Shown piece after piece: positions 49,542 to 57,878 of a stretch of DNA of 64,000 bases. The position numbers were made by a program, and so were the translations under genes. Source of the DNA: VHCN01 sp964589935 (GTDB lineage: Bacteria > Verrucomicrobiota > Verrucomicrobiia > Limisphaerales > VHCN01); the NCBI GenBank assembly GCA_964589935.1, contig CAZPVD010000011.1, positions 62,001 to 126,000 on the forward strand, given 5' to 3'. The notes beneath the pieces are model-generated. The model did no database searches. It saw only the letters and a list, made by a program, of their open reading frames with translations, and was not told the DNA's origin. Each line of letters opens with the position of its first letter. Within the stretch, counting starts at the first letter, position 1.

Positions 49542-50321
49542 ATGAAAACCATCTCCACTCCGGCGTGTCCGTTGAGCCTGCTCGCGGCCGCGTGTCTCAC
49601 ACTCGTCGGGACTGTGTCCGCGCAGGACAGGCCACAGCAACCCAACGACACCGCGCCGCGCCCGCCGCGCGGCGATTTCCAGCCCGGCCAGCCTCCACGA
49701 GACGGCCAGCCGCAACAGCGATTCCAGCAGCGCGGCGACGGCCAGGGGCAGCCGGGCAATAATTTCCGTCCCGGCGGACAGGCGCAGGATGGACAGCGCG
49801 GGAACTTTCCCAATCCAATGGCGGGCCTGACCGAGGAACAGCAGCAGGCCGTGCGCGACGTGATGCAGCAGATGCGCGAGGACATGGGCGATTTCGGCGA
49901 GCGCATGATGACCGCGCGCCGCGAATTGAACGATGCGATGTTTGCCGGCAAAATTGACGAGAAGCTCATTCGCGATCGTTACATGACGGTGGCAAAGCTG
50001 GAGGCGGACGCGACGGTGATGCGCGCCCGCGCGTTCGGGAAGCTGCGCGAGCGCGTCGGCCCCGATGTGTCCGAGCGTCTGAAAATGATGTTTGCCGGTG
50101 GCATGGGCATGGGTGGCGGCATGATGGGGCAGCGGCCCGGTGGATTCCAAGGCCAGCCCGGCCAGCCGCCGCAGGGCGGCGACTTCCGCGGCCCCGGCCG
50201 TGGCGATCCGAATCAGCCGCAGCCGCAGGGCGGCGACCGATTCAACCAGCGCCGCAACCCGCAGGACAATCCGCAGCAGCCCGGCGATCAGCCGCGCCGT
50301 CCCGCGCCGCCGAACCCGTGA
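49542..50321 (+). CDS. Secreted Pro/Gln/Gly-rich protein with Spy-like helical core
   Basis: A 259-residue exported protein (signal MKTISTPACPLSLLAAACLTLVGTVSAQ). Residues 30-95 are Pro/Gln/Arg/Gly-rich. The core has an LTxxQ-like motif in MAGLTEEQQQAVRDVMQQMRED and a long helical hairpin to about residue 185, as in Spy/CpxP periplasmic chaperones. The last 75 residues are again GQPGQPPQGG-type repeats. The ECF sigma gene follows after a terminator. Confidence 0.7.
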   Translation: MKTISTPACPLSLLAAACLTLVGTVSAQDRPQQPNDTAPRPPRGDFQPGQPPRDGQPQQRFQQRGDGQGQPGNNFRPGGQAQDGQRGNFPNPMAGLTEEQQQAVRDVMQQMREDMGDFGERMMTARRELNDAMFAGKIDEKLIRDRYMTVAKLEADATVMRARAFGKLRERVGPDVSERLKMMFAGGMGMGGGMMGQRPGGFQGQPGQPPQGGDFRGPGRGDPNQPQPQGGDRFNQRRNPQDNPQQPGDQPRRPAPPNP

Positions 50322-50345
50322 GTTTAAGTTTGGTTTTGCAGTCTG

Positions 50346-50382
50346 AAAGCCACTGCCATGCGCGGTGGCTTTCGGCTTTTTC
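50346..50382 (+). terminator. Rho-independent terminator between the Spy-like and sigma genes
   Basis: AAAGCCAC (50346-50353) pairs with GTGGCTTT (50365-50372) and is followed by CGGCTTTTTC. It shows the sigma gene is transcribed separately, and it rules out the GTG at 50365 as a start. Confidence 0.75.
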
Positions 50383-50412
50383 AGCGCGGTTCATTCTGCC
50401 ATTCTCGCGCCG

Positions 50413-50988
50413 ATGGAACGCACCGATGGTGAGCTGATCGCCGCCGTCCTGAAGGGCGACGAGGCGAGCTTCGAGCCGCTGATCCAGCGTTACCAGTCGC
50501 GCGTGTTCGCCACGGCGCGGCGCTACGCGCGGCGCGAGGACGAGGTGGCGGACATCGTGCAGGAGGTGTTCATCAAGGCGTATCAGAAGCTGCCGGGCTT
50601 CCGCAACGAGGCGCCCTTCGAGCACTGGCTCATGCGGCTGGCGCTGCGCACATGCTACGATTTCCTGCGCTCGCACCAGCGCAACCGCGAGATGAACTTC
50701 ACCGACATCTCGGACGAGGAGAGCGACTGGCTCGACAAGTTCCGCGCCGACCCCGACACGGCGCGCGACGACGCCGCGGCCGCGAAGCAGCTCGTTCAGC
50801 GCATGTTGGAGCAGCTTTCACCCGACGCGCGGTTGGTCATCCAGCTTCTTGAAATCGAGGACCGTTCCGTGAAGGAAATCTCCAAGCTCACCGGCTGGTC
50901 CGTGCCGCTCGTGAAGGTCCGCGCCTTCCGCGCCCGCGCCCAGATGAAAAAAATCTTGGAGAAGCTGGCCAAAGAAAAGTATTTGTAA
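50413..50988 (+). CDS. ECF-type RNA polymerase sigma factor
   Basis: A 191-residue sigma-70 family factor of the extracytoplasmic type. Region 2 has FEPLIQRYQSRVFATARRYARREDEVADIVQEVFIKAYQKL, with the core-binding and -10 recognition helices, and region 4 has LSPDARLVIQLLEIEDRSVKEISKLTGWSVPLVKVRAFRAR. ATG 50413 starts it as MERTDGELI. The next gene, a small single-pass membrane protein, may be its regulator. Confidence 0.93.
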   Translation: MERTDGELIAAVLKGDEASFEPLIQRYQSRVFATARRYARREDEVADIVQEVFIKAYQKLPGFRNEAPFEHWLMRLALRTCYDFLRSHQRNREMNFTDISDEESDWLDKFRADPDTARDDAAAAKQLVQRMLEQLSPDARLVIQLLEIEDRSVKEISKLTGWSVPLVKVRAFRARAQMKKILEKLAKEKYL

Positions 50989-51025
50989 CTCCGACAACGT
51001 GGCAGCCGTCTGCCAGAATGCAAAC

Positions 51026-51337
51026 ATGCGAGTGAACCAGCTCCATAAGAAATTGATCGCCGCCGCCAGGGCGACGGCCCCCGACGACCGCGTGCCCTAC
51101 GCGTTCGAGCAGCGCGTCATGGCCCGGCTGCGCGCGCTGCCCGCCGTGGACGCATGGGCGTGCTGGAGCCGCGGTCTCTGGCGTGCCGCCGCCGCGTGCG
51201 TGGCCGTCACCGTTGTGGTGGGCGTTCTCTCCATTGCGCTGCCGCAGACGGAGCCGCAGGACTTCACCGCCGACAGCGAGCACACGCTGGCCCTCGTGGT
51301 GGATTCCGCGAACGATTCTCCGACTGAGCTGCAGTGA
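51026..51337 (+). CDS. Small single-pass membrane protein, possible anti-sigma factor
   Basis: A 103-residue protein with a basic cytoplasmic N-terminus (MRVNQLHKKLIAAARATAPDDRVPYAFEQRVMARL), one membrane helix (about residues 52-72, LWRAAAACVAVTVVVGVLSIAL) and a short acidic periplasmic end. It lies 37 bases after the sigma gene, where anti-sigma factors are usual, and its stop is overlapped by the GTG of the LTxxQ protein. No zinc-binding anti-sigma motif is seen, so the role is inferred from position. Confidence 0.6.
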   Translation: MRVNQLHKKLIAAARATAPDDRVPYAFEQRVMARLRALPAVDAWACWSRGLWRAAAACVAVTVVVGVLSIALPQTEPQDFTADSEHTLALVVDSANDSPTELQ

Positions 51338-51870
51338 ACCAGTGGCGTGTCATCCTGGCGACCCTCGTCATCTTCTGCGCCGGCGTGCTGACCGGCGCGG
51401 CGGTGGTCAACATCCATCAGAAGGAGCGCCCCAAGCCCACCGCGTCCCCGCGCGGCCCGCTGCCGCCGTTCCCCTTCAACACCGTCCAGAAACGCGACTA
51501 CCTCGGCAGGCTCGACCGCCAGCTCGAACTCACGCAGGAGCAATACTCGGCCATCGAGGAAATCCTCCTGCAGGGCAATGAGCGCATCCGCACCGTGTGG
51601 GAGCCCATCGCGCCGAAGATGCATGAGGAGATGAAGAAAATGCGCGAGCGCATCCGCGCCGAGCTGACGCCCGAGCAGCTCAAGAAGTTCGAGCACGAAA
51701 ACCCGAAGGTCCGCAAAGCGCTCAAGGGCGACGGCACGGAAACCGGCAAGCCGAACAAGGGTGGGAACAAAAAATCCACGAACAGCATCACGGCAACGAA
51801 CGCGACCGGCGAAGGCCCGTTCATCCAGCTCATGCCCGCTCCCGCTCCCGCGAAGTTGACGAACGAGTAA
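51334..51870 (+). CDS. Membrane-anchored LTxxQ/Spy-like periplasmic sensor
   Basis: A 178-residue protein. A signal anchor (residues 4-24) is followed by a helical domain with two LTxxQ motifs, LELTQEQYSAIEEIL and AELTPEQLKKFE, as in Spy, CpxP and CnrX-type sensors. The GTG start overlaps the preceding stop (GTGA). In CnrYXH-like systems a periplasmic protein of this fold signals to a membrane anti-sigma factor; the gene order sigma, small TM protein, LTxxQ protein matches that idea. Confidence 0.75.
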   Translation: MNQWRVILATLVIFCAGVLTGAAVVNIHQKERPKPTASPRGPLPPFPFNTVQKRDYLGRLDRQLELTQEQYSAIEEILLQGNERIRTVWEPIAPKMHEEMKKMRERIRAELTPEQLKKFEHENPKVRKALKGDGTETGKPNKGGNKKSTNSITATNATGEGPFIQLMPAPAPAKLTNE

Positions 51871-51882
51871 CGTGTTCGTGGC

Positions 51883-53637
51883 TCACTTCACCGTCTTCAA
51901 CTCGAACTTCGGGTTCAGTTCTAGTTCAAAGTCCCGGTAGCGCACTTCAAACGCGCCCCCGCTGTGCAGTTGCAGGCCGATGATGCCGCTCCGCGCGATC
52001 TGCGGATCGTCAATGTCCACGCACACGTGGCCGTTGATCGCAGTGCGGATTTTCGAGCCGACGGCGAGCACTTCATAGGTGTTCCAGTCGTCCACCTTCA
52101 CGTGCGCCTCGCCGCCTTCCTTGACGAGCAGGCCGCGCCCGCGTTCCTCGTAGAGCTTGCCCCACCAGCCCACGCCGATGTCCGCCTGCGGGCCGCGCAT
52201 CTCGCCGTCCGGCAGCGCGACGCTGCGGAACTGGATGCCGCTGTTCCCCGCGTTGGGGACCAATTTCACTTTCACAACGAATCGAAAATCCGCGAGCAGG
52301 AGCTGGCTCTTGATGAACTCGTTGCGCTTGAGGCCGGTGCTCTTGCCGATGAGTTCGCCCTTCTCGACGCGCCACAATTCAGGATCGGCGTCCCAGTAGG
52401 ACAAATCTTTTCCGTTGAAGAATAGCGCCGCCGTGTCGGGCGTGGCGAGCAGCGGCACCTGTTCCTTGCCGCGCAAATACGCGACGAGATCGCGCACTTC
52501 GTCGTCCTTGAACTGGGTCAGCAATCCTTCCGGCATCATCGAAAGCTCGCTCGTCGTGAGCGATTTGATGTCGCTGCGCGGCAGCACGAGCGTCTCGTTC
52601 GGCAGCACGACGGTGACGGACTGCGCGTCCTGCCGCGTGACGATGCCGGTGATGCTGCGGTCGTCGCGCGTCTCGATGTTCGACGAGCGGTAGTCGTTCG
52701 GAATCTCGGCGTTCGGGTCAATGATGTTGTGCAGCAGGTAGTCGAGGTCGGCGCGGTTCGAGCCGGTGATGTCGGGGCCGACCTTGCCGCCGACGCCGTA
52801 AAGCGTGTGGCACTGGCCGCACGTCCGCGTGAAGAGCAGCCGGCCGCGCGACGGGTCGTCGGGCCGCGCGGACTTCGCTTCGATCATCACGCGATAGCGC
52901 GCTTGCTCCTTCAATTTTTCTTCCGGCGACTCGCGCGTGACGCCCCAGAGTTTGGCAACCTGTTCCGTGATGTCCGTCTGCTTGAGGTTGCGAAGCTGCC
53001 GCACGAAGTCCGCGGACAAATCCTTCACCGGCACCGCGCCGCCCGCAACCGACGCGAGCAATGCACGGGCAAATGCCGTGCGCGAAACGAGCGTGCCGAG
53101 CGCGTCGCGCTTCTCCGCGGCCGTGAGCATCTGGTAAATGGCGAGAATTGCGCCGGGTGTTTTCGCATCGTCGTAGGCGGCGAGTCCGCGCAACGCGGCG
53201 GCCCGCAGGCCCGGCTCCTTCAGCAATTGTTGCAGCGTTGCGGCGAGCGCGGGGTCTTTCGCGGTGAGCAGGGATTCGAGCGCGTTCTGCCGTTGTGCGA
53301 GCGGCGCTTGCGGATTCATCAACTGCGCGCGCAACGCCGTGAGGGCGTTCGCGCTGCCGAAGGTGAGCGAGAGTGCCTGCGTCAGCTCGCGCACCTGCGG
53401 GTTCGCGCTTTTCGCCAGCTTCGCGGCGACTTCGTCCCAGCCGGCGGGCATCTTCACGCCGCGGCGGCCCTGCAAGCCCGCGCTCATGCCCTTGAGGATG
53501 TCGAGCTGGAGCTGCGGATCGTCGGCGGTCTTGAGCACGCCGGTCAGCGCATCGAGCGCGTCGTCCTGCGCGGCGGCGCGCGGCGGAATGAAAACAAACA
53601 GGACAAGCACGGCGGCGGCGAGCGCGAGTGGTTTCAT
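51883..53637 (-). CDS. Secreted HEAT / cytochrome c / DUF1080 multidomain protein
   Basis: A 584-residue exported protein (signal MKPLALAAAVLVLFVFIPPRAAA). Residues 30-225 are HEAT-like helices. A c-type heme site CGQCH lies near residue 275 (LLFTRTCGQCHTLYGVGGKVGPDITGSNRADL), in the PVC-type heme-binding domain that ends with LTQFKDDEVRDLVAYLR. From about residue 405 a DUF1080 domain begins (LFFNGKDLSYWD) and holds NSGIQFRS and HSGGAFEVRYRDFEL. Fusion of an electron carrier with a glycan-binding/hydrolase fold is typical of PVC sugar degradation proteins. Confidence 0.87.
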   Translation of the reverse strand: MKPLALAAAVLVLFVFIPPRAAAQDDALDALTGVLKTADDPQLQLDILKGMSAGLQGRRGVKMPAGWDEVAAKLAKSANPQVRELTQALSLTFGSANALTALRAQLMNPQAPLAQRQNALESLLTAKDPALAATLQQLLKEPGLRAAALRGLAAYDDAKTPGAILAIYQMLTAAEKRDALGTLVSRTAFARALLASVAGGAVPVKDLSADFVRQLRNLKQTDITEQVAKLWGVTRESPEEKLKEQARYRVMIEAKSARPDDPSRGRLLFTRTCGQCHTLYGVGGKVGPDITGSNRADLDYLLHNIIDPNAEIPNDYRSSNIETRDDRSITGIVTRQDAQSVTVVLPNETLVLPRSDIKSLTTSELSMMPEGLLTQFKDDEVRDLVAYLRGKEQVPLLATPDTAALFFNGKDLSYWDADPELWRVEKGELIGKSTGLKRNEFIKSQLLLADFRFVVKVKLVPNAGNSGIQFRSVALPDGEMRGPQADIGVGWWGKLYEERGRGLLVKEGGEAHVKVDDWNTYEVLAVGSKIRTAINGHVCVDIDDPQIARSGIIGLQLHSGGAFEVRYRDFELELNPKFELKTVK

Positions 53638-53639
53638 AA

Positions 53640-53777
53640 CGGCGGCGCAGCGTCGCAGAAAGCGCGTGCGGCAAGCCGGAGAACCTCGGCTTCTGTCCGC
53701 GCTGCCGGGCGCAGTTCGTTACGGCGGAAGGCGCGTGCGCGGACTGCGGCGGGCTGGCACTGGTGAAGTTCGACTGA
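53640..53777 (+). pseudogene. Remnant of a zinc-ribbon protein
   Basis: An open frame after a TAA at 53637 reads a protein C-terminus with ENLGFCPRCRAQFV and GACADCGGLALVKFD before TGA. The CPRC/CADC pair spaced 13 residues apart is a convincing zinc ribbon, yet no ATG, GTG or TTG lies in frame before it. I read it as a 5'-truncated gene, cut where the HEAT/cytochrome gene now starts on the other strand. A non-standard start cannot be excluded. Confidence 0.4.
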
Positions 53778-53932
53778 GTTGAAGCCGGAATGATGCAATT
53801 GGAAATGGGGAGCGCCCGCCTCTGGCATGTTGTTTTTTGGCGTCCGGCCAAAATACACTGTGCCACTGTTCTTTTGCAGCCGTTGTGTGACCTGAACGAG
53901 GAGCGTCGAAGTCGTGTCCGAGATGGCCACGA

Positions 53933-54289
53933 TTATTTTTTCAAGCGAATCGCCGTGTAGTGGAATTTACCGTCAGTGGAGTCGCCTACCAGGCTACTGA
54001 ATGTCTCGTCGAACTTGAGCTCGGCTGTCCAGCCTTTCCCATTGGATGCGATAACTGTGCGCGGCCCCGTGATCTTCCAATTCCAAGTGAATCGAGGGCA
54101 TGATGCGGTTCCGTCCCCTAAAAAAGTAAGCTTGTCGGGAGGCTTCGGGGCATGTGTCCACTCCCAAGTATAGTTAAGCAGGGCCTCTTCGAGATTTTTT
54201 GGCTCTGCGGCATTAGCCCGAAGTGTGCCTCCGCCCAATGAGAGAAAAACAACGAGGATACTCAACGCCCTTGGAACGAATCGTTTCAT
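53933..54289 (-). CDS. Small secreted protein
   Basis: A 118-residue protein with a signal peptide (MKRFVPRALSILVVFLSLGGGTLRANA). The mature part (EALLNYTWEWTHAPKPPDKLTFLGDGTASCP, then WNWKITGPRTVIAS and GKFHYTAIRL) looks like a small beta-barrel of the lipocalin-like type seen in PVC genomes. The sequence is AT-richer than its neighbours. A TTGACA-type promoter is 9 bases from the start codon. Confidence 0.65.
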   Translation of the reverse strand: MKRFVPRALSILVVFLSLGGGTLRANAAEPKNLEEALLNYTWEWTHAPKPPDKLTFLGDGTASCPRFTWNWKITGPRTVIASNGKGWTAELKFDETFSSLVGDSTDGKFHYTAIRLKK

Positions 54290-54297
54290 GCCTTTGA

Positions 54298-54325
54298 ATG
54301 AAACGACTCCATTGGCGTATGTCAA
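54298..54325 (-). promoter_or_regulatory. Putative promoter of the small secreted protein gene
   Basis: On the minus strand: TTGACA, 16 bases, TTTCAT, then 8 bases to the ATG at 54289. It would give an almost leaderless transcript. Confidence 0.45.
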
Positions 54326-54425
54326 GTATTGCTTTCTGGCGCAAAGGAAGTTGTTGAATCCCTGCGATTCTCCTGATGAAATGCGCGGCACTTTCGTCCA
54401 ATAATCCGCAATTCACACAACAACC

Positions 54426-55784
54426 ATGAAAAAATTCGTCTTCTCATTTGTCGTCGTGCTCGCCGTGGCCGGCGCGGCGTTCGCCCAGGAAAAAAAGGCC
54501 GACGCGCCCGCGCCGCCGGTGTTCAAGCCGATGGTGTCCAAGATGGACCTCAAGGACGGCGACACGGTCGTCTTCCTCGGCGACAGCATCACGCACCAGT
54601 GCCTCTACACGCAGTATGTGGAGGATTATTTTTACACGCGCTTTCCAAATCTGCACATCCGCTTCCACAACTCGGGCGTGGGCGGCGATCGCGCGAGCGA
54701 CGCGCTGCGGCGCTTCGACGACGACGTGGCGGCCTACAAGCCCAAGTATGTGACCATCCTGCTCGGCATGAATGACGGGAGCTACCGCGACTTCGACAAG
54801 GGCGTCTTCGACACGTATCAAAAGGGCATGACGGAAATCCTCGACAAGATCGCCGAGGGAGGCGCGACGGCCATCCCGATGACGCCGACGATGCACGACG
54901 CGCGGGCGGCGCGCATCCGCAGCAAAACCGCCGAGCCGCGCGACACGTATTACAACGGCGTGCTCGCGCTCTACGGCGCGTGGCTGCGCGAGCAGGCGCA
55001 GGTGCGCGGGCTGGGCTTCGTGGACATGTATTCGCCGCTGAACAACCTCACGCTCGCCGAGCGAAAGAAGGATGCGAACTTCACACTCATCGCCGATGCG
55101 GTGCATCCGGGCGCGCCCGGCCAGGTCGTGATGGCGATTGCGGTCATTGACGACATTTGCCCGAAAGGACCGGTGTCGGCGATCACGGTTCAGGAAACAA
55201 AAGGCAAGCTGGCTGCGACCGCGGCGAATGGAAAGGTTTCCGATTTCCAGGCTGACGGTGACAAAATCAGTTTCACCTTCAAGGCCAACGCGCTGCCCTG
55301 GGTTTTGCCCGCCGAGGCTGCGCAGGGTTACAAACTCACGCACGCGGGCCATCGCGACAGCAACGAGAAGATCACCGTGCGCAATCTCAAGCCGGGCAAG
55401 TATGAGTTGAAGATTGACGGCACGGCTGTCGGTGCATGGACGGAGGGCCAGCTCGCCTTCGGTGTGGAGTTGGAGGAGAACGAGAAGACTCCCGAGTATC
55501 AGCAGGCGCTCGCCGTGGCGAACTTGAACAAGGACAAGAACGACAAAGCCATGCGTCCGCTGCGCAACTTGTTCGGCGCGCTCAAGGGCAAGCGCAACGC
55601 CCTCAACAAACCGGGCACCGACGACGAAAAAGCCGCCGCCAAGACCGCGTTTGACAAGTGGTTCAACGACGAATTCAAGCCGAACGCCGAGAAACTCAAG
55701 GCCCAGGTGGCTGAATTCGAGGGCAAGATTTACGAAGCCGCCCAGCCGCCGGCGCGCAAGTATGAGTTGAGCCGCGTGAACTGA
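54426..55784 (+). CDS. Secreted SGNH/GDSL hydrolase
   Basis: A 452-residue exported hydrolase (signal MKKFVFSFVVVLAVAGAAFA). The four SGNH blocks are present: GDSITHQ with the Ser nucleophile, NSGVGGDRASD with Gly, LLGMNDGSY with Asn, and IADAVHPGAPGQVVMA with Asp and His. The last 200 residues form a beta-rich domain plus a helical tail (KNDKAMRPLRNLFGALKG) not found in short GDSL esterases. It likely removes acyl groups from glycans. A terminator follows. Confidence 0.88.
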   Translation: MKKFVFSFVVVLAVAGAAFAQEKKADAPAPPVFKPMVSKMDLKDGDTVVFLGDSITHQCLYTQYVEDYFYTRFPNLHIRFHNSGVGGDRASDALRRFDDDVAAYKPKYVTILLGMNDGSYRDFDKGVFDTYQKGMTEILDKIAEGGATAIPMTPTMHDARAARIRSKTAEPRDTYYNGVLALYGAWLREQAQVRGLGFVDMYSPLNNLTLAERKKDANFTLIADAVHPGAPGQVVMAIAVIDDICPKGPVSAITVQETKGKLAATAANGKVSDFQADGDKISFTFKANALPWVLPAEAAQGYKLTHAGHRDSNEKITVRNLKPGKYELKIDGTAVGAWTEGQLAFGVELEENEKTPEYQQALAVANLNKDKNDKAMRPLRNLFGALKGKRNALNKPGTDDEKAAAKTAFDKWFNDEFKPNAEKLKAQVAEFEGKIYEAAQPPARKYELSRVN

Positions 55785-55808
55785 TTTCAGCCGCGAATAA
55801 AACGCTCA

Positions 55809-55850
55809 GGGCGCGGAGGAGAAAAACTTCTCCGCGCCCGATCTGCTTTT
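55809..55850 (+). terminator. Rho-independent terminator after the SGNH hydrolase gene
   Basis: GGGCGCGGAG (55809-55818) pairs exactly with CTCCGCGCCC (55830-55839), a 10-base stem, followed by GATCTGCTTTT. Confidence 0.75.
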
Positions 55851-55923
55851 GTGGCGCGGTGGCGAACAACCAGCGGACGGATTCTTACCTCAATCCAAGG
55901 CTTTTAAGCCTGCCAGTTCGTGT

Positions 55924-55951
55924 TTGACACGTAGAGCGTGGACATTAGCTT
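55924..55951 (+). promoter_or_regulatory. Promoter of pseudopilin unit 1
   Basis: TTGACA (55924-55929), 16 bases, TAGCTT (55946-55951), 29 bases before the ATG. The same two hexamers with the same spacing precede pseudopilin unit 2. Confidence 0.65.
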
Positions 55952-55980
55952 ACAGGCGGCTGCCCAATCTGAATGACACC

Positions 55981-56742
55981 ATGAACACACGCGCGAGCTA
56001 TGGTTTTCTTGACCGCCTTAAGAAGTCCTGCGGCGTTGGCTTTACCCTCATCGAACTTCTGGTCGTCATCGCCATCATCGCGATTTTGGCCGGGCTGCTC
56101 TTGCCCGCCTTGAGCAAGGCCAAGGCTGCCTCGCTAGCCACAAAATGCCAGAACAACATCAAGCAGATGATGCTGGCCGTCCAACTTTTTGGTTACGATA
56201 ACGAGAATTATCTGCCCGAGCCCAATTGGAATTCGCCTTGGGTGGCGAAGGGCTGGCTTTACGATGCGACACCTGGCAGCGTGCCCAACTTTGCAAACGC
56301 ACCCTATAGTGCCAACCCCGAACTGGCCTACCAAGGCGGGCTGCTTTACACATACGTCCAAACCATGACCGTTTACAGATGTCCTGCGGAGAAGACCAAC
56401 ATGATCGCGAGCTACTCCTCCCGCGCAAACAAGATGACCAGCTTCCTAATGAACGGGGCCGTGTGCGGTTATGGTGCGATCGGTGGCAAGTCCTACTTGG
56501 TTGAGAGATTCCAGCCTACTGACATCATCTATTGGCAGGCCGCCGAACCCAATCCCGGCGACTGGAACGACGGATCAAGCAGTCCCGCCGAAGGCATCGC
56601 CAATACGCATAACCAAGGCACGTCCATCGGTGTAGTGGATGGCCATGTCGAATATGTGAAGACCGTGGACTTTGTTACCGAGGCGGCGATTCCGACGCGG
56701 ACACGCCTTTTCTGTAGCCCCGCTTCAACAACGGGCCACTGA
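55981..56742 (+). CDS. Pseudopilin-like protein with H-X9-DG C-terminus, unit 1
   Basis: A 253-residue protein with a class III prepilin leader: a basic start (about 20 residues) ends in GVG, then FTLIELLVVIAIIAILAGLLLP with the usual Glu at mature position 5. The globular part has KCQNNIKQMMLAVQLF and near the end HNQGTSIGVVDGHVEY, which matches H-X9-DG. PVC genomes hold dozens of such proteins next to type II secretion/pilus functions; what they build is not known. A lipoprotein gene follows 27 bases downstream. Confidence 0.87.
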   Translation: MNTRASYGFLDRLKKSCGVGFTLIELLVVIAIIAILAGLLLPALSKAKAASLATKCQNNIKQMMLAVQLFGYDNENYLPEPNWNSPWVAKGWLYDATPGSVPNFANAPYSANPELAYQGGLLYTYVQTMTVYRCPAEKTNMIASYSSRANKMTSFLMNGAVCGYGAIGGKSYLVERFQPTDIIYWQAAEPNPGDWNDGSSSPAEGIANTHNQGTSIGVVDGHVEYVKTVDFVTEAAIPTRTRLFCSPASTTGH

Positions 56743-56769
56743 TACGAGGCAGACCTAGAAAAACCGAGG

Positions 56770-57201
56770 ATGAAAGGCAATTATCCACCAACCATGTTGC
56801 TTTGCGCCAGTCTGGCCGCCGCGGCTTTTGGCTGCCGCCAGCAGGCATCGGCATCCGCCGACCTCAAGAAAGACGCTGGCACCAAACTCGAAACTGCTGC
56901 CAGTGTCATGAAAAGTGCGGACACCGCGCCGCCTCCTTCTTCGGATGCCGCGCCCGCGGCCATCCCTGCCGTTGAGATGAAGCAGGCGGTGGAAGCGTAT
57001 AAAGGCGGTAAACTTGACGACGCCGTCACGCGCCTGCAAAACCTTCGCGCCACTTCCTCCATGTCGCCCCAGCAACGCATGGCTCTGAACGACGCCATGG
57101 CCGCCGTCATGACCGACATCTACGCGCAAGCTGCCAAAGGGGATGCCCGCGCAATCCAAGCGGTGAAGCTTTACGAAAAGATGCAGACCCAACGGCGATA
57201 G
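56770..57201 (+). CDS. Lipoprotein following pseudopilin unit 1
   Basis: A 143-residue lipoprotein with the lipobox AFGC (Cys22). The mature part starts with an Ala/Ser/Lys-rich and Pro-rich stretch and ends in helices (VEMKQAVEAYKGGKLDDAVTRLQNLRA, then MAAVMTDIYAQAAKGDARAIQAVKLYEKM), which look like a degenerate TPR. It is placed like the lipoprotein behind pseudopilin unit 2, though the two lipoproteins do not look closely related. Confidence 0.7.
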   Translation: MKGNYPPTMLLCASLAAAAFGCRQQASASADLKKDAGTKLETAASVMKSADTAPPPSSDAAPAAIPAVEMKQAVEAYKGGKLDDAVTRLQNLRATSSMSPQQRMALNDAMAAVMTDIYAQAAKGDARAIQAVKLYEKMQTQRR

Positions 57202-57218
57202 CCGTCATCACGTCCGGG

Positions 57219-57827
57219 CTAAAACGAGATGTCCTCGGGCCGGACTTCGAGACATTCATCCTGATCTTCCCAAACCACGGCGGGATAAAACTCGATGAGC
57301 TTCGTGGCGAGGTCGCGGCCGGCATAGGAAAGAAGCTTCTCGGCGTCCTGCGCGGCCTGTTCAAAGGCGTCGTCGTAGTTGGCGACTTTTTTGCGCTGGC
57401 GATCCTCCCAGTGCGCGACGGCGTGGACCTTCGCGTATTTCTCGGCCCAGCGGAGGATGGGCGTGCGCGCGTCGGCGGGAATGTCTTCAAGCGCGACAGC
57501 GGTGCCGTTGCAATGGATGCAGATGAGTCCGTTCTCATGCACGTCGCGCGTGAGCATGGGCAGGAGCGGCGCACGGCAGCAGGGCGATTCGGCGTATTCG
57601 TGCGGCGCGGTGGCGAGGCGCTTGAGCCAGATCTGGCGGTCGTGCGCGTGCTGCGCGGCGAGGCGGTAGGAGCCAAGCAGCGGGTGCGAATAGCGCCAGA
57701 CCTTGCCGTTGAGCTGGCCGAGCGTCTGCGCGAGCCAGCGCGCGAGCGTGAGGTCGTCGAAGTCCTTGAAGGCCTGCGCGTATTCCTGCCACAGCTCGTC
57801 GAGCGGCGAATCAGTCTCAAAACTCAT
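57219..57827 (-). CDS. Hypothetical protein with zinc-binding cysteines
   Basis: A 202-residue cytoplasmic protein (no signal or TM) starting at ATG 57827. The first 60 residues are helical (DELWQEYAQAFKDFDDLTLARWLAQTLGQL). A middle part has two Cys pairs, SPCCRAPLLP and ICIHCNGTAV, that could hold a zinc ion. The end reads IEFYPAVVWEDQDECLEVRPEDISF. I do not recognise the family. It ends 17 bases from the convergent lipoprotein gene and lies just downstream of the MBL gene on the same strand. Confidence 0.6.
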   Translation of the reverse strand: MSFETDSPLDELWQEYAQAFKDFDDLTLARWLAQTLGQLNGKVWRYSHPLLGSYRLAAQHAHDRQIWLKRLATAPHEYAESPCCRAPLLPMLTRDVHENGLICIHCNGTAVALEDIPADARTPILRWAEKYAKVHAVAHWEDRQRKKVANYDDAFEQAAQDAEKLLSYAGRDLATKLIEFYPAVVWEDQDECLEVRPEDISF

Positions 57828-57878
57828 CGCCGGAAGATTGCGGCGCATCGCGGAAAGTTCAAGGGGCAAAGTGCCGCC

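Noticed and set aside
53634..53930. 98-codon minus-strand frame ending in an ATGA overlap with the HEAT/cytochrome gene
   Set aside because: Any frame in this register ends there because the gene starts ATGA. Its C-terminal half is antisense to the zinc-ribbon remnant and the rest has no recognisable pattern.
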